From: DATCMU01 sp036563245 | GTDB taxonomy: Bacteria > Pseudomonadota > Alphaproteobacteria > Rhizobiales > Devosiaceae | Assembly: GCA_036563245.1 (NCBI GenBank) | Contig: DATCMU010000028.1 | Span: 15,994 to 79,993, forward strand | Direction: 5' to 3' | DNA length: 64,000 bases | Shown here: piece by piece, positions 19,551 to 27,976 of the stretch | Layout of the letters: each line of letters starts with the position of its first letter | Position numbering within the stretch: position 1 is the first letter of the stretch | The notes under the pieces: generated by a model | Databases searched by the model: none | What the model saw: the letters and a program-made list of their open reading frames with translations, nothing else | Told to the model about the DNA's origin: nothing | Program-made: the position numbers and the translations under genes

Positions 19551-19657
19551 CCTGCGTCCACGCCATCCGTCGAAAAGGACTGGTGAAGCGTGCAAACCTC
19601 TGATTTGCTTGCGACGTGAGTATTCGGTTTCAATCAGTTCGACGAGAAGTTGTGCCC

Positions 19658-21076
19658 ATGCGATACCCCCGCAACATGCAAGGCTACGGCGCCAACCCGC
19701 CAGATGCCAAATGGCCCGGCAACGCCCGGATCGCGGTCCAGTTCGTCCTCAACTACGAGGAAGGCGGCGAGAATTGCATCCTGCACGGAGACGCGGCTTC
19801 CGAAGCGTTCCTGTCCGACGTGGTTGGCGCGACGCCCTGGCCCGGCAAGCGGCACTGGAACATGGAATCCATGTACGAGTATGGAGCCCGCGCCGGTTTC
19901 TGGCGGCTCCACCGGCTTCTCACCGGCAAGAAGGTGCCGGTCACCGTCTACGGAGTGGCCACGGCGCTTGCCCGCGGCCCGGCCCAGGTCGCCGCGATGC
20001 AGGAAGCCGGTTGGGAGATTGCCAGCCACGGGCTCAAGTGGATCGACTACAAGGATGTGTCGGCGGAAGATGAGCGCCGGCATATGCAGGAGGCCATTGC
20101 CCTGCACACACAGGTAACCGGCGAGCGTCCCACAGGCTGGTATTGCGGCCGGTGTTCGGTGAATACGGTCGACCTCGCCACCGAGGATGGCGGCTTCGAC
20201 TATGTATCGGATGCCTATGACGACGACCTGCCGTACTGGCGAGAGCATTGGGGCCGCGCGCAGCTCATCATCCCCTATACGCTCGATGCCAACGACATGC
20301 GCTTTGCCACCGCGTCCGGTTTCGACAATGGCGAGGAATTCTACACCTATCTCAAGGACAGCTTCGACACCCTCTATGCCGAAGGGGCGGCGGGCACGCC
20401 CAGGATGATGTCCATCGGGCTGCATTGCCGGCTCGCGGGGCGGCCTGGCCGCACGATGGCGCTGAGCCGTTTCATCGACTACGTCATGGGCCACGAAAAG
20501 GTCTGGCTGGCCCGCCGCATCGACATCGCGCGCCACTGGGCCGCAACCCATCCCTTCGTCCGGCCCGAACTCATCCCATCCGAACTCGACTACGACGATT
20601 TCGTCCAGGTTTTCGGTTCCGTGTTCGAGCATTCCGAATGGGTGGCAGAACGCGCCTTTCATTCCGAACTCGGACCCGCGCACGATACGGCGGTCGGCAT
20701 GCATTCCGCGCTTTGCCGCCAGTTCCGCGCCGCAACGCGCGAGGAGCGCCTTGGCGTCCTCAACGCACACCCCGATCTCGCCGGCCGGCTGGCCGCCGCG
20801 CGGCAGTTGACCGCGGAATCGACCGCGGAGCAGGCTTCCGCCGGCCTCGATGCGCTGACCGAGGCGGAACGCGCGAAGTTTACCGCGCTCAACGACGCCT
20901 ACAAGGCGCGCTTCGACTTTCCCTTCATCATGGCCGTCAAGGGCCGCAGCAAGGCCGAGATCGTCGCGGCGTTCGAAAAGCGCCTGCAGAACGGCCCCGA
21001 CGAGGAATTCGACACCGCCTGCCGCGAGGTCGAGAGGATCGCGCGCCTCAGGTTGAACGACCTGCTGCCCGAGTAA
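19658..21076 (+). CDS. puuE: Allantoinase PuuE fused to OHCU decarboxylase UraD
   Basis: A 472-aa two-domain enzyme. Residues 1 to about 310 are a polysaccharide-deacetylase-fold allantoinase (MRYPRNMQGYG, QFVLNYEEGGEN, GWEIASHGLKWIDYK, GWYCGRCSVNT), opening allantoin to allantoate. Residues about 315-472 are OHCU decarboxylase (DYDDFVQVFGSVFEHSEWVA, LNAHPDLAGRL, FPFIMAVKGRSK), which makes S-allantoin from OHCU. Fusion puts two consecutive steps in one chain. ATG 19658 fits the PuuE N-terminus; the frame extends to a GTG at 19616. It is followed 12 bp later by the ureidoglycine aminohydrolase gene. Confidence 0.94.
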   Translation: MRYPRNMQGYGANPPDAKWPGNARIAVQFVLNYEEGGENCILHGDAASEAFLSDVVGATPWPGKRHWNMESMYEYGARAGFWRLHRLLTGKKVPVTVYGVATALARGPAQVAAMQEAGWEIASHGLKWIDYKDVSAEDERRHMQEAIALHTQVTGERPTGWYCGRCSVNTVDLATEDGGFDYVSDAYDDDLPYWREHWGRAQLIIPYTLDANDMRFATASGFDNGEEFYTYLKDSFDTLYAEGAAGTPRMMSIGLHCRLAGRPGRTMALSRFIDYVMGHEKVWLARRIDIARHWAATHPFVRPELIPSELDYDDFVQVFGSVFEHSEWVAERAFHSELGPAHDTAVGMHSALCRQFRAATREERLGVLNAHPDLAGRLAAARQLTAESTAEQASAGLDALTEAERAKFTALNDAYKARFDFPFIMAVKGRSKAEIVAAFEKRLQNGPDEEFDTACREVERIARLRLNDLLPE

Positions 21077-21088
21077 ACAGGACGAACC

Positions 21089-21913
21089 ATGGCCGATCCA
21101 ACCTACGCCATTCCGCCCGGCGGCCTGCCGCCCCAGACCCAGTTGCTGACCGGCCGAGCGATCTTCACCCAGAGCTACGCGGTGATCCCGCGCGGCGTGA
21201 TGACCGACATCGTCACGTCCTTTCTTCCGCACTGGACCGATACCCGGGCCTGGATTATCGCCCGGCCGCTATCAGGATTTGCCGAGACCTTTTCGCAATA
21301 TGTCATGGAGGTCGCGCCGGGCGGCGGCAGCCGGAGACCCGAGCCCGACCCGCAAGCCGAAGGGGTGATTTTCGTGGTCGACGGCACGATCACGCTCACC
21401 CTGGGGGGTACGGCGCACCGCATGGAAACGGGTGGCTATGCCTACCTGCCGGCAGGCGTGGAATGGTCGCTCACCAATGGGGGAAAGGCACCGGCGCGCT
21501 TTCACTGGGTTCGCAAGGCCTATGAAGCGGCCGAGGGCATCGACAAGCCGGACGCCTTCGTCACCAATGAACGGGATGTGCCCATCTCGCACATGCCGGG
21601 CTGCAATGGGGTATGGGGCACGACGCGGTTCGTCGATCCCGCCGACACAAGGCACGACATGCATGTGAACATCGTCACGTTCGAGCCGGGCGGGGTCATC
21701 CCGTTCGCCGAAACACACGTGATGGAGCACGGCCTCTATGTACTCGAAGGCAAGGCCGTCTACCGGCTCAACGACGACTGGGTGGAGGTGGAAGCCGGCG
21801 ACTTCATGTGGCTGCGCGCCTTCTGTCCCCAGGCCTGTTACGCCGGCGGGCCCGGGCGCTTCCGCTATCTCCTCTACAAGGACGTCAATCGCCACCCAAG
21901 GCTGCGTCCGTGA
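21089..21913 (+). CDS. (S)-ureidoglycine aminohydrolase
   Basis: A 274-aa bicupin that releases ammonia from S-ureidoglycine to give S-ureidoglycolate. N-terminal cupin around EVAPGGGSRRPEP and FVVDGTITLTLGG, C-terminal cupin with metal-site text FEPGGVIPFAETHVMEHGLYVLEGKA and GDFMWLRAFCPQACY, which matches YlbA/AllE-type UGHY. Database entries often call this family allantoicase in error; the fold is not allantoicase. The stop overlaps the GTG start of allA (GTGA). The enzyme that makes its substrate, allantoate amidohydrolase, is not in the window. Confidence 0.92.
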   Translation: MADPTYAIPPGGLPPQTQLLTGRAIFTQSYAVIPRGVMTDIVTSFLPHWTDTRAWIIARPLSGFAETFSQYVMEVAPGGGSRRPEPDPQAEGVIFVVDGTITLTLGGTAHRMETGGYAYLPAGVEWSLTNGGKAPARFHWVRKAYEAAEGIDKPDAFVTNERDVPISHMPGCNGVWGTTRFVDPADTRHDMHVNIVTFEPGGVIPFAETHVMEHGLYVLEGKAVYRLNDDWVEVEAGDFMWLRAFCPQACYAGGPGRFRYLLYKDVNRHPRLRP

Positions 21914-22410
21914 ACCGGGCGATAGCCATTGAACCGCTGACCGCCGAAGCCTTCGCGCCGTTCGGACAGGTGATCGAGGCGTCAGAGGCGGCCCACCACT
22001 TCCCGATCAATTCGGGCATGACCGAGCGCTATCACGACCTGGCGCGGATCGAACTGGGCGGTGAAAACGCGCGTCCCCTGGTTTCCATCTTTCGCGGGCA
22101 ACCTTGCGAACTGCCCCTGAGGCTTGAAATGGTCGAGCGCCATCCGCTCGGCTCGCAGGCCTTCATGCCCCTTTCGGACCACCCGTTTCTTGTCATCGTG
22201 GCCGCCGACGCCAATGGTGTGCCGTCAACCCCGCGCGCCTTCCTCGCCGCGCCCGGCCAGGGCGTGAACATCGCCCGCAATACATGGCATGGCGTCCTCA
22301 CGCCGCTCGAGGCGGTCTCGGATTTTCTGGTTGTCGACCGTGGCGGCGACGGGAACAATCTTGAGGAACATTTCTTCGAAACGCCCTATCTGATCGGGAA
22401 TGCCCCATGA
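21910..22410 (+). CDS. allA: Ureidoglycolate lyase
   Basis: Splits ureidoglycolate to glyoxylate and urea. A 166-aa cupin-like protein starting IEPLTAEAFAPFGQVIE, with SIFRGQPCELP, MVERHPLGSQAFMPL, FLVIVAAD and NIARNTWHGVLTPL, all AllA blocks. The start is GTG 21910, overlapping the stop of the aminohydrolase gene. Its own stop overlaps the next gene as ATGA. The glyoxylate it makes is the substrate of GlcB, encoded 16 kb away in the same cluster. Confidence 0.95.
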   Translation: MNRAIAIEPLTAEAFAPFGQVIEASEAAHHFPINSGMTERYHDLARIELGGENARPLVSIFRGQPCELPLRLEMVERHPLGSQAFMPLSDHPFLVIVAADANGVPSTPRAFLAAPGQGVNIARNTWHGVLTPLEAVSDFLVVDRGGDGNNLEEHFFETPYLIGNAP

Positions 22411-23003
22411 CCGAGACCGTGAAGCTGGTTGCTCGCCTGCTCGACGTGATCGAATACGACATCGCCCCCAAAACCCGGCGCGAGGTTGAGCGCGGCAACA
22501 AGATATTCGGCGCCGCCATCCTTCTGAAATCGGACCTCTCCCTGGTCATCGCGGAAACCAACAACGAAATCGAAAACCCGCTCTGGCACGGCGAGATGCA
22601 TGCGATCAAGAAGCTCTACGAGCGCGACCGGTCGAGCCTGCCGGATCCGCGCGACTGCATCTTCCTGGCGACCCACGAGCCGTGTTCGCTTTGCCTGTCG
22701 GCGATCACCTGGGGCGGCTACGACAATTTCTACTTCATGTTTTCCCACGAGGATTCCCGGGACAGTTTCAACATCCCACATGACCTGCGGATCCTCAGGG
22801 AGGTCTTCACCTTGCCGCCGGGCGGCTACAATGCCCAGAACGCCTATTGGAAGAGCTATGCCATCCCACGTCTGGTCGCGGGCCTCGAACGCGCCGACCG
22901 GGAGGCTCTGACCGAGCGGCTCGACAATATCCGCGGCCTTTATGACGATCTGTCGTCCGTCTACCAGGCGCACAAGGGTCACGCCGGCATTCCTCTGGAC
23001 TGA
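22407..23003 (+). CDS. Cytidine-deaminase-fold deaminase of unknown substrate
   Basis: A 198-aa zinc deaminase. The metal and proton-shuttle site is HGE at residues 61-63, and the two further ligands are in EPCSLC (Cys93, Cys96). HGE instead of HAE is reminiscent of fungal cytosine deaminase and some nucleoside deaminases. The C-terminal 70 residues have no motif I recognise. ATG 22407 overlaps the allA stop, so it is translationally coupled to the ureide genes. Adenine and guanine deaminases of another fold already exist in the window, so it may act on a different base, nucleoside or ureide. The substrate cannot be stated. Confidence 0.85.
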   Translation: MTETVKLVARLLDVIEYDIAPKTRREVERGNKIFGAAILLKSDLSLVIAETNNEIENPLWHGEMHAIKKLYERDRSSLPDPRDCIFLATHEPCSLCLSAITWGGYDNFYFMFSHEDSRDSFNIPHDLRILREVFTLPPGGYNAQNAYWKSYAIPRLVAGLERADREALTERLDNIRGLYDDLSSVYQAHKGHAGIPLD

Positions 23004-23071
23004 CATGGGTCATTCAGGCACCGGGGAACCCACGGTACAACAACCGTGCAACTGACAGGGCCGCGGTCTCC

Positions 23072-24331
23072 ATGAAGAAGATCATCGACAGTGACGAAGA
23101 ACAGCCCGTATTGACACTCAAGCAGCGGGTCTTCGCGGTCCTGGAGGAAAGCGGGCTCGGCTACCCTGCGGCCCGCCGTGTCGACCGGATCATCGTTGCG
23201 CTGATCGTGGTCAATCTTCTGGCGGTCGGTCTTGGCACCGTCGCCGAATACGAGGCCCGGTACGGAACCTGGTTCCTCGTGGTGGAGGCGATAACCGTGA
23301 CCGCGTTCACCGTGGAATACCTCTTGCGCCTCTGGGTCGCCGACCTGCATCTCACCCTTCGCCAGGCCGGCCCGGTGAGATCGCGGCTGCGCTATGCCGT
23401 CCAGCCGACCGCAATCATCGACCTGCTCGCCATCGCACCGGCACTGGTCGCGCTTTTCTTCCCCGACCTGCCGTTCGGCACGCTGGTGGCGTTCCGCCTC
23501 CTGCGGTTTCTCAAGCTCACCCGCTATTCCCCCGGCATGCGCTCGCTGGTCAACGCACTGGCGTCCGAGCGCCGGGCCCTGCTGGCCAGCGCCATCGTCA
23601 TGATCGGGTTGATCGTCTTCGCCGCCTCCCTGATGCACGCCATCGAGGGCAAGCTGCAGCCCGACAAGTTCGGCTCGCTGCCCGCCGCCCTCTATTGGGC
23701 GGTCACCACCATCACAACTGTCGGCTATGGCGACGTCGTGCCGATAACCCCGCTGGGCAAGATCGTCTCCGGCCTTGCCATGATTACCGGGTTTTCCCTG
23801 TTCGCGCTGCCCGTTGGCATTATAGCAACCGCATTCGCGCGTGAAATCCACAAGCGCGATTTCGTCGTCACCTGGGGCATGCTGGCCCGCGTTCCCCTGT
23901 TCTCCGAACTCGGCGCCGCCGATATCGCCGCCATCATGCCGCTGCTGCACGCGCAAAGCGTTGAAAGCGGCACGGTCATCACCACTGCAGGCGAACCCGC
24001 GCATTCGATGTATTTCGTGGTTTCAGGCACGGTCGAGGTGGCCCTGCCCGACCAGCAGATCGCGCTCGGCGCAGGTTCCTATTTCGGCGAGATCGCGGTG
24101 CTCAAGAAGGCGCGACGCTCCGCCGACGTGATTGCGCTTTCCGACTGCAGCCTGCTAGTGCTCGACGCTGCCGACTTCCACCACCTGATCGCGCAGCGAC
24201 CCGACATCGGCCGGCAGATCCGGAATGCGGGCCGCCGTGGCAAGGCCGAGGAAAGCGTCACCCCGCAAGGCGACATCACCGCCGGCGAACTGGAAACCAG
24301 CGATCCGGCGGAACCGCCTGAAGAAACCTGA
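23072..24331 (+). CDS. Cyclic-nucleotide-gated K+ channel (MloK1-like)
   Basis: A 419-aa inner-membrane channel. Segments S1-S4 span about residues 38-150; S4 is arginine-poor (FRLLRFLKLTRYSPGM). The pore helix and selectivity filter TTVGYGD lie at 215-221, S6 at about 230-255. After a short linker there is a cyclic-nucleotide-binding domain (about 270-385) with the phosphate cassette YFGEIAVLKKARRSADV at 337-353. The absence of a long C-linker resembles the Mesorhizobium MloK1 type. It starts 68 bp after the deaminase and 18 bp before the threonine aldolase. A functional link to purines is not evident, though cAMP is the usual ligand. Confidence 0.93.
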   Translation: MKKIIDSDEEQPVLTLKQRVFAVLEESGLGYPAARRVDRIIVALIVVNLLAVGLGTVAEYEARYGTWFLVVEAITVTAFTVEYLLRLWVADLHLTLRQAGPVRSRLRYAVQPTAIIDLLAIAPALVALFFPDLPFGTLVAFRLLRFLKLTRYSPGMRSLVNALASERRALLASAIVMIGLIVFAASLMHAIEGKLQPDKFGSLPAALYWAVTTITTVGYGDVVPITPLGKIVSGLAMITGFSLFALPVGIIATAFAREIHKRDFVVTWGMLARVPLFSELGAADIAAIMPLLHAQSVESGTVITTAGEPAHSMYFVVSGTVEVALPDQQIALGAGSYFGEIAVLKKARRSADVIALSDCSLLVLDAADFHHLIAQRPDIGRQIRNAGRRGKAEESVTPQGDITAGELETSDPAEPPEET

Positions 24332-24349
24332 GACAGAGACCATCCCGCA

Positions 24350-25408
24350 ATGGAATTCACCAGCGACAACACGACCGGGGCCCATCCCCGGATCATGGCT
24401 GCCATCCAGGCTGCCAACAATGGACGCACGCCATCCTATGGCGACGATCCCTGGACCTTGGCAATGGAGCGCGCATTCGACGATCTTTTCGAAACGGAGA
24501 CACGCAGCCTTGCCGTGGCAACCGGCATCGCGGCAAACAGCATCGGGCTTGCCGCCTGCGGCGGCCCCGGTGGCGTGGTGCTCTGCCACGCCGAATCTCA
24601 CATCGTGACCGACGAATGCGGTGCCCCCACGCGCCTGTCGGACGGGCTGCGGCTCATGCCGCTTCCGGGCGATCTGGGCAAGCTGTCTGCGGATACCGTT
24701 CAGGACGCACTTGCGGACCGCTTCGGTCACGGCGTGCATTCGGGAAGGCCGATGGTGCTCTCGATCACCAATCTGAATGAATACGGTCAGGCCTACACGC
24801 CGGCCGAGATCGGTGCCCTCGCAGAAGTAGCCCACAGCAACGGATTGAAGCTGCATGTCGACGGCGCGCGTTTCGCCAATGCTGTCTCCCACCTTGGCTG
24901 TACCCCGGCCGAACTCACCTGGAAGGCGGGGGTCGACGTGATGAGTTTCGGTGGTACCAAGAACGGATGCTGGTGCGCCGAGGCGGTGGTGTTTTTCGAC
25001 CGGAAAGCCGCCGAAACTGCGCCTTTCATCAGGATGCGGGCCGGTCATCTCTTGTCCAAGGGACGGTTGCTGGCTTCGCAGTTCATCGCTTACCTCGAGG
25101 ACGGCCTCTGGCTCGAACTCGCCGGCATCTCCAATGTACGCGCGGCGAAACTGGCGGCGGGTCTCAAGGCAAGCGGCAAGGCGACACTCATGGCTGACCC
25201 GATGGGCAACGAAGTCTATGCAATCTGGCCAAAGGCGACTGGCGACAGGCTGCGCGATGCCGGCGCATTGTTCTACCCTTGGGCAGTGGACCCCGCCGGA
25301 AGCGATTTTCGCCTGCAACCGGGCATGGAACTGGCGCGCCTGGTCACCGGGTTCACGACCAGCGAAGCTGAAGTCGAACAATTGGTCGGGCTCGTCGCCG
25401 CGAGCTGA
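24350..25408 (+). CDS. ltaE: Low-specificity threonine aldolase
   Basis: A 352-aa PLP enzyme of the beta-eliminating lyase group that cleaves L-threonine/allo-threonine to glycine and acetaldehyde. It begins FTSDNTTGAHPRIM, has the cofactor-stacking region HAESHIVTDECGAP, the Asp block LHVDGARFANAV and the Schiff-base lysine in SFGGTKNG. Length fits the family. It follows the channel gene by 18 bp and ends at a bidirectional terminator shared with rhlE. Confidence 0.93.
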   Translation: MEFTSDNTTGAHPRIMAAIQAANNGRTPSYGDDPWTLAMERAFDDLFETETRSLAVATGIAANSIGLAACGGPGGVVLCHAESHIVTDECGAPTRLSDGLRLMPLPGDLGKLSADTVQDALADRFGHGVHSGRPMVLSITNLNEYGQAYTPAEIGALAEVAHSNGLKLHVDGARFANAVSHLGCTPAELTWKAGVDVMSFGGTKNGCWCAEAVVFFDRKAAETAPFIRMRAGHLLSKGRLLASQFIAYLEDGLWLELAGISNVRAAKLAAGLKASGKATLMADPMGNEVYAIWPKATGDRLRDAGALFYPWAVDPAGSDFRLQPGMELARLVTGFTTSEAEVEQLVGLVAAS

Positions 25409-25424
25409 CCGGCGACACAAGAGA

Positions 25425-25454
25425 AAGGGGCGGCCCGTCGCTGGACCGCCCCTT
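25425..25454. terminator. Bidirectional terminator between ltaE and rhlE
   Basis: AAGGGGCGG (25425-25433) pairs perfectly with CCGCCCCTT (25446-25454) around a 12-base loop, between two convergent stop codons. Flanking T-richness is modest on both strands (TTTCTCTTG after it on the minus strand). Confidence 0.75.
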
Positions 25455-25475
25455 GATCGGATTTTCTGTCGAGAA

Positions 25476-26915
25476 TCAGGCCGCGTAGCTGTTGCCGCCG
25501 CCCTTGCCCGACCCGCGATGACCATTCGGCTTGCCGCCGGACTTGCCATAACGTTTCTTGGCCCTTGGCTTCGCCGGCGCATCGGAACGGGTCTCGGCGT
25601 TGTCGAGCTTGGCCCACCAAGCCTTGCCGCCGCCGTTCTGGGCTTTCCCGGGCGCGCTGCGACCAGAGCCGTTCGACTTCGGCGCGCCATTGCGTGGCTG
25701 CGCGGAACGCGCCCCACCGCCCGGGCCCGAGAAGTTCCGCTTGCCCCGGCTGTTGGTCGAGGGGGAGACGTCACCGCCGCCGGCCGGCAGTTCGCCGGAC
25801 ACAGGCAGTGTCTTGCGGATCAGCCGCTCGACATCGCGCAATTTTCCGCGTTCGCCGCCGTCGCAAAGGGTGATGGCGATGCCGCTTGCCCCGTTCCGGG
25901 CGGTGCGCCCGATCCGGTGCACATAGTTCTCGGCTTCGTCCGGCAGCTCGTAATTGATCACATGGCTGATATCGCGCACGTCGATGCCGCGCGCCGCGAT
26001 ATCGGTGGCCACCAGCACCCGCACCTTGCCGGACGAGAAGCCCTTCAGGGCGCTCTGCCGCGCATTTTGTGACTTGTTGCCGTGAATCGCGGCGGCATCG
26101 AAACCGTCGGTGGCAAGATTCTTCACCACCTTGTCTGCGCCATGCTTGGTGCGAGCGAATACGATGACCCGGCTGAGGCTCTCGTCCGCCAGGAGCCGTG
26201 CCAGTTCGGCCCGCTTGCCACTTGCCGGCGTGAGGATCACCCGCTGCTCGATCTCGTTCACCGTCGTGCCCTGGGGGGCCGCCTCGACGCGCACGGGATT
26301 GGTAAGAAGGCTTTCGGCAAGCTTGGCCACCTCGGTCGCCATGGTCGCCGAGAACAGCGCCGTCTGCCGCTTGGGATTGGTCTTTGCCGCGATCTCCCGG
26401 ACCGGCTTGATGAAGCCCATGTCCAACATGCGATCGGCCTCGTCGAGCACGAGCCAACGCACCGCGTCGAGCCGCACCTTGCGATCGTCGACCAGATCCT
26501 TGAGCCGCCCGGGCGTCGCGATCAGAATATCGACACCGCCCGCCAGCTTCTGGATCTGCGCGTGGCGGGATACGCCGCCAAGGACCAGCGCGGTAGAAAT
26601 GCGGCGGGCCGGCGAGAAGGACCGCAGGGCCTCCTCGATCTGCACCGCAAGTTCACGCGTCGGCGCGAGAATAAGGGCCCTGGCCGAACGCGGCTCGGGC
26701 TTGCCCTTCAATTCCATCAGTCCAGCAATGATTGGCAGGCCGAATGCCGCCGTCTTGCCCGATCCCGTCTGGGCAATGCCCAGAATGTCGCGGCCCGAGA
26801 GTTGCGGGGGAATGGCCTGTTGCTGGATGGGCGTGGGTGTGGTGAAGCCGGCGCTTGCCAGCTTGTCGGTGAGCGGAGCGGCAAGGCCGAGGTCCGCAAA
26901 AGTTGAATCCGTCAT
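25476..26915 (-). CDS. rhlE: DEAD-box RNA helicase (RhlE type)
   Basis: A 479-aa RNA helicase. Q-motif FADLGLAAPLTDKL, Walker A AQTGSGKT, motif Ia PTRELAVQ, DEAD box VLDEADRMLDMGF, SAT motif and C-terminal HRIGRTARNG are all present. The tail after about residue 385 is low-complexity, rich in Gly, Arg, Lys, Ser and Asn, as in RhlE proteins that help cold adaptation and RNA decay. ATG 26915 chosen by alignment of the Q motif; an upstream in-frame start at 26987 would add unrelated residues. Confidence 0.94.
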   Translation of the reverse strand: MTDSTFADLGLAAPLTDKLASAGFTTPTPIQQQAIPPQLSGRDILGIAQTGSGKTAAFGLPIIAGLMELKGKPEPRSARALILAPTRELAVQIEEALRSFSPARRISTALVLGGVSRHAQIQKLAGGVDILIATPGRLKDLVDDRKVRLDAVRWLVLDEADRMLDMGFIKPVREIAAKTNPKRQTALFSATMATEVAKLAESLLTNPVRVEAAPQGTTVNEIEQRVILTPASGKRAELARLLADESLSRVIVFARTKHGADKVVKNLATDGFDAAAIHGNKSQNARQSALKGFSSGKVRVLVATDIAARGIDVRDISHVINYELPDEAENYVHRIGRTARNGASGIAITLCDGGERGKLRDVERLIRKTLPVSGELPAGGGDVSPSTNSRGKRNFSGPGGGARSAQPRNGAPKSNGSGRSAPGKAQNGGGKAWWAKLDNAETRSDAPAKPRAKKRYGKSGGKPNGHRGSGKGGGNSYAA

Positions 26916-27246
26916 AAGTCTCGTTTCTTGGGGCGCGCCGCCAACCATGTGAACGGGCGCGCGACACCCGGCGTGTGCATTCCGCACGGGCGCAATAAAT
27001 ACTGTTCGATGCAGCGGCGAATCGAATTCGCACGGTCGCGCTGTCGTCTCCGGACATCATGCCCGGAACTGCTTCGCCGCTTGCCGCAATGGTCGGAAAG
27101 AAGAGAAGAGGCATCGCATGTTTATGGCGAGGACCGCCTTGAAAAGGCCCGGCCGCGCCGCGATGCATGCCTCAAATGGTCCTTTGCGCGGCAAATAGCA
27201 AGCCTATTCTTGCATTTGCCGCCAAATGAGGTCCGCCCGATCCCGT
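26916..27246. other. Gene-free gap upstream of rhlE
   Basis: 331 bp between the rhlE start and the ThuA-like stop. Open frames exist (one of 117 codons on the + strand) but their composition is Arg/Ser/Pro-rich and shadow-like, and none has a ribosome binding site. It probably contains the rhlE promoter and leader; helicase leaders are often long. I see no clear operator or terminator. Confidence 0.5.
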
Positions 27247-27888
27247 TCAGCGCGCCGCCCAGTTCAGGCCGCGCCGCATGATCGTGGAAAATTCGGGCAC
27301 ATCGAATTCCCTGGCCTGGTGACCGAGGGAACAGTAGAAGACCCGCCCCTTTCCATGTCGGCGTTTCCAGACCACCGGCATCGTCACGTCCTTGATCCAC
27401 CACGCATGTTCGCCGGAAAAGCGGGTTGTCGCCAGGACCTCGTTGGAGGGATCGACATGCATGTAGTATTGCTCGGAGGTGAAGGGGAAGCTCTCGATCC
27501 CTTCCATGATCGGATCGTCCGGCCGGATCACATCGACCCTGTAGTCGATTATGTTGCCCGGATGGGCAACCCACTGCCCGCCGACGACGAACTGGTATTC
27601 GACGCTGTCGCGGAACGCATCCGCCATGCCGCCATGATTGCCGGCCAGCCCTACCCCGGACTCCACCGCGGACGCCAGATTGACGGCCTGCGATTTTTCG
27701 ATCGACGCCATGGTGAAGATCGGCACGATCAGCGACAATTCCGAAAGCGCCGGGTCGGCCAGCGCAGAGGTGTCGCGCGCAACTTCCACCTCGAAACCGT
27801 CCTCGGCAAGCCATTCGCCATAGATGGCGGCGCACCGCTCCGGCTCGTGACCTTCCCATCCGCCCCAAACGATCAACGCGCGTTTCAT
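27247..27888 (-). CDS. ThuA-like domain protein
   Basis: A 213-aa protein of the ThuA (trehalose utilisation) family, a class-I glutamine-amidotransferase-like fold. It starts ALIVWGGWEGHEPERC, has GVGLAGNHGGMADAF at the nucleophile-elbow position (no Cys there) and YYMHVDPSNEVLATT plus HGKGRVFYCSLGHQ in the second half. No sugar genes are adjacent, so a trehalose role is not supported here. The exact function is unknown. It precedes nothing on its strand; the Lrp gene lies 88 bp upstream in the same direction. Confidence 0.85.
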   Translation of the reverse strand: MKRALIVWGGWEGHEPERCAAIYGEWLAEDGFEVEVARDTSALADPALSELSLIVPIFTMASIEKSQAVNLASAVESGVGLAGNHGGMADAFRDSVEYQFVVGGQWVAHPGNIIDYRVDVIRPDDPIMEGIESFPFTSEQYYMHVDPSNEVLATTRFSGEHAWWIKDVTMPVVWKRRHGKGRVFYCSLGHQAREFDVPEFSTIMRRGLNWAAR

Positions 27889-27976
27889 CCGTGTTCCCGA
27901 CCTCTTTGCAACGGACGCCAGCCTAGCAGCGCTCGCGGCCCTGTCCATGAGAACATGAAGGTTCCCGGATCAGGGC

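Noticed and set aside
26928..27281. 117-codon + strand frame in the gap upstream of rhlE
   Set aside because: Arg/Ser/Pro-rich, no ribosome binding site, overlaps the ThuA-like gene end.
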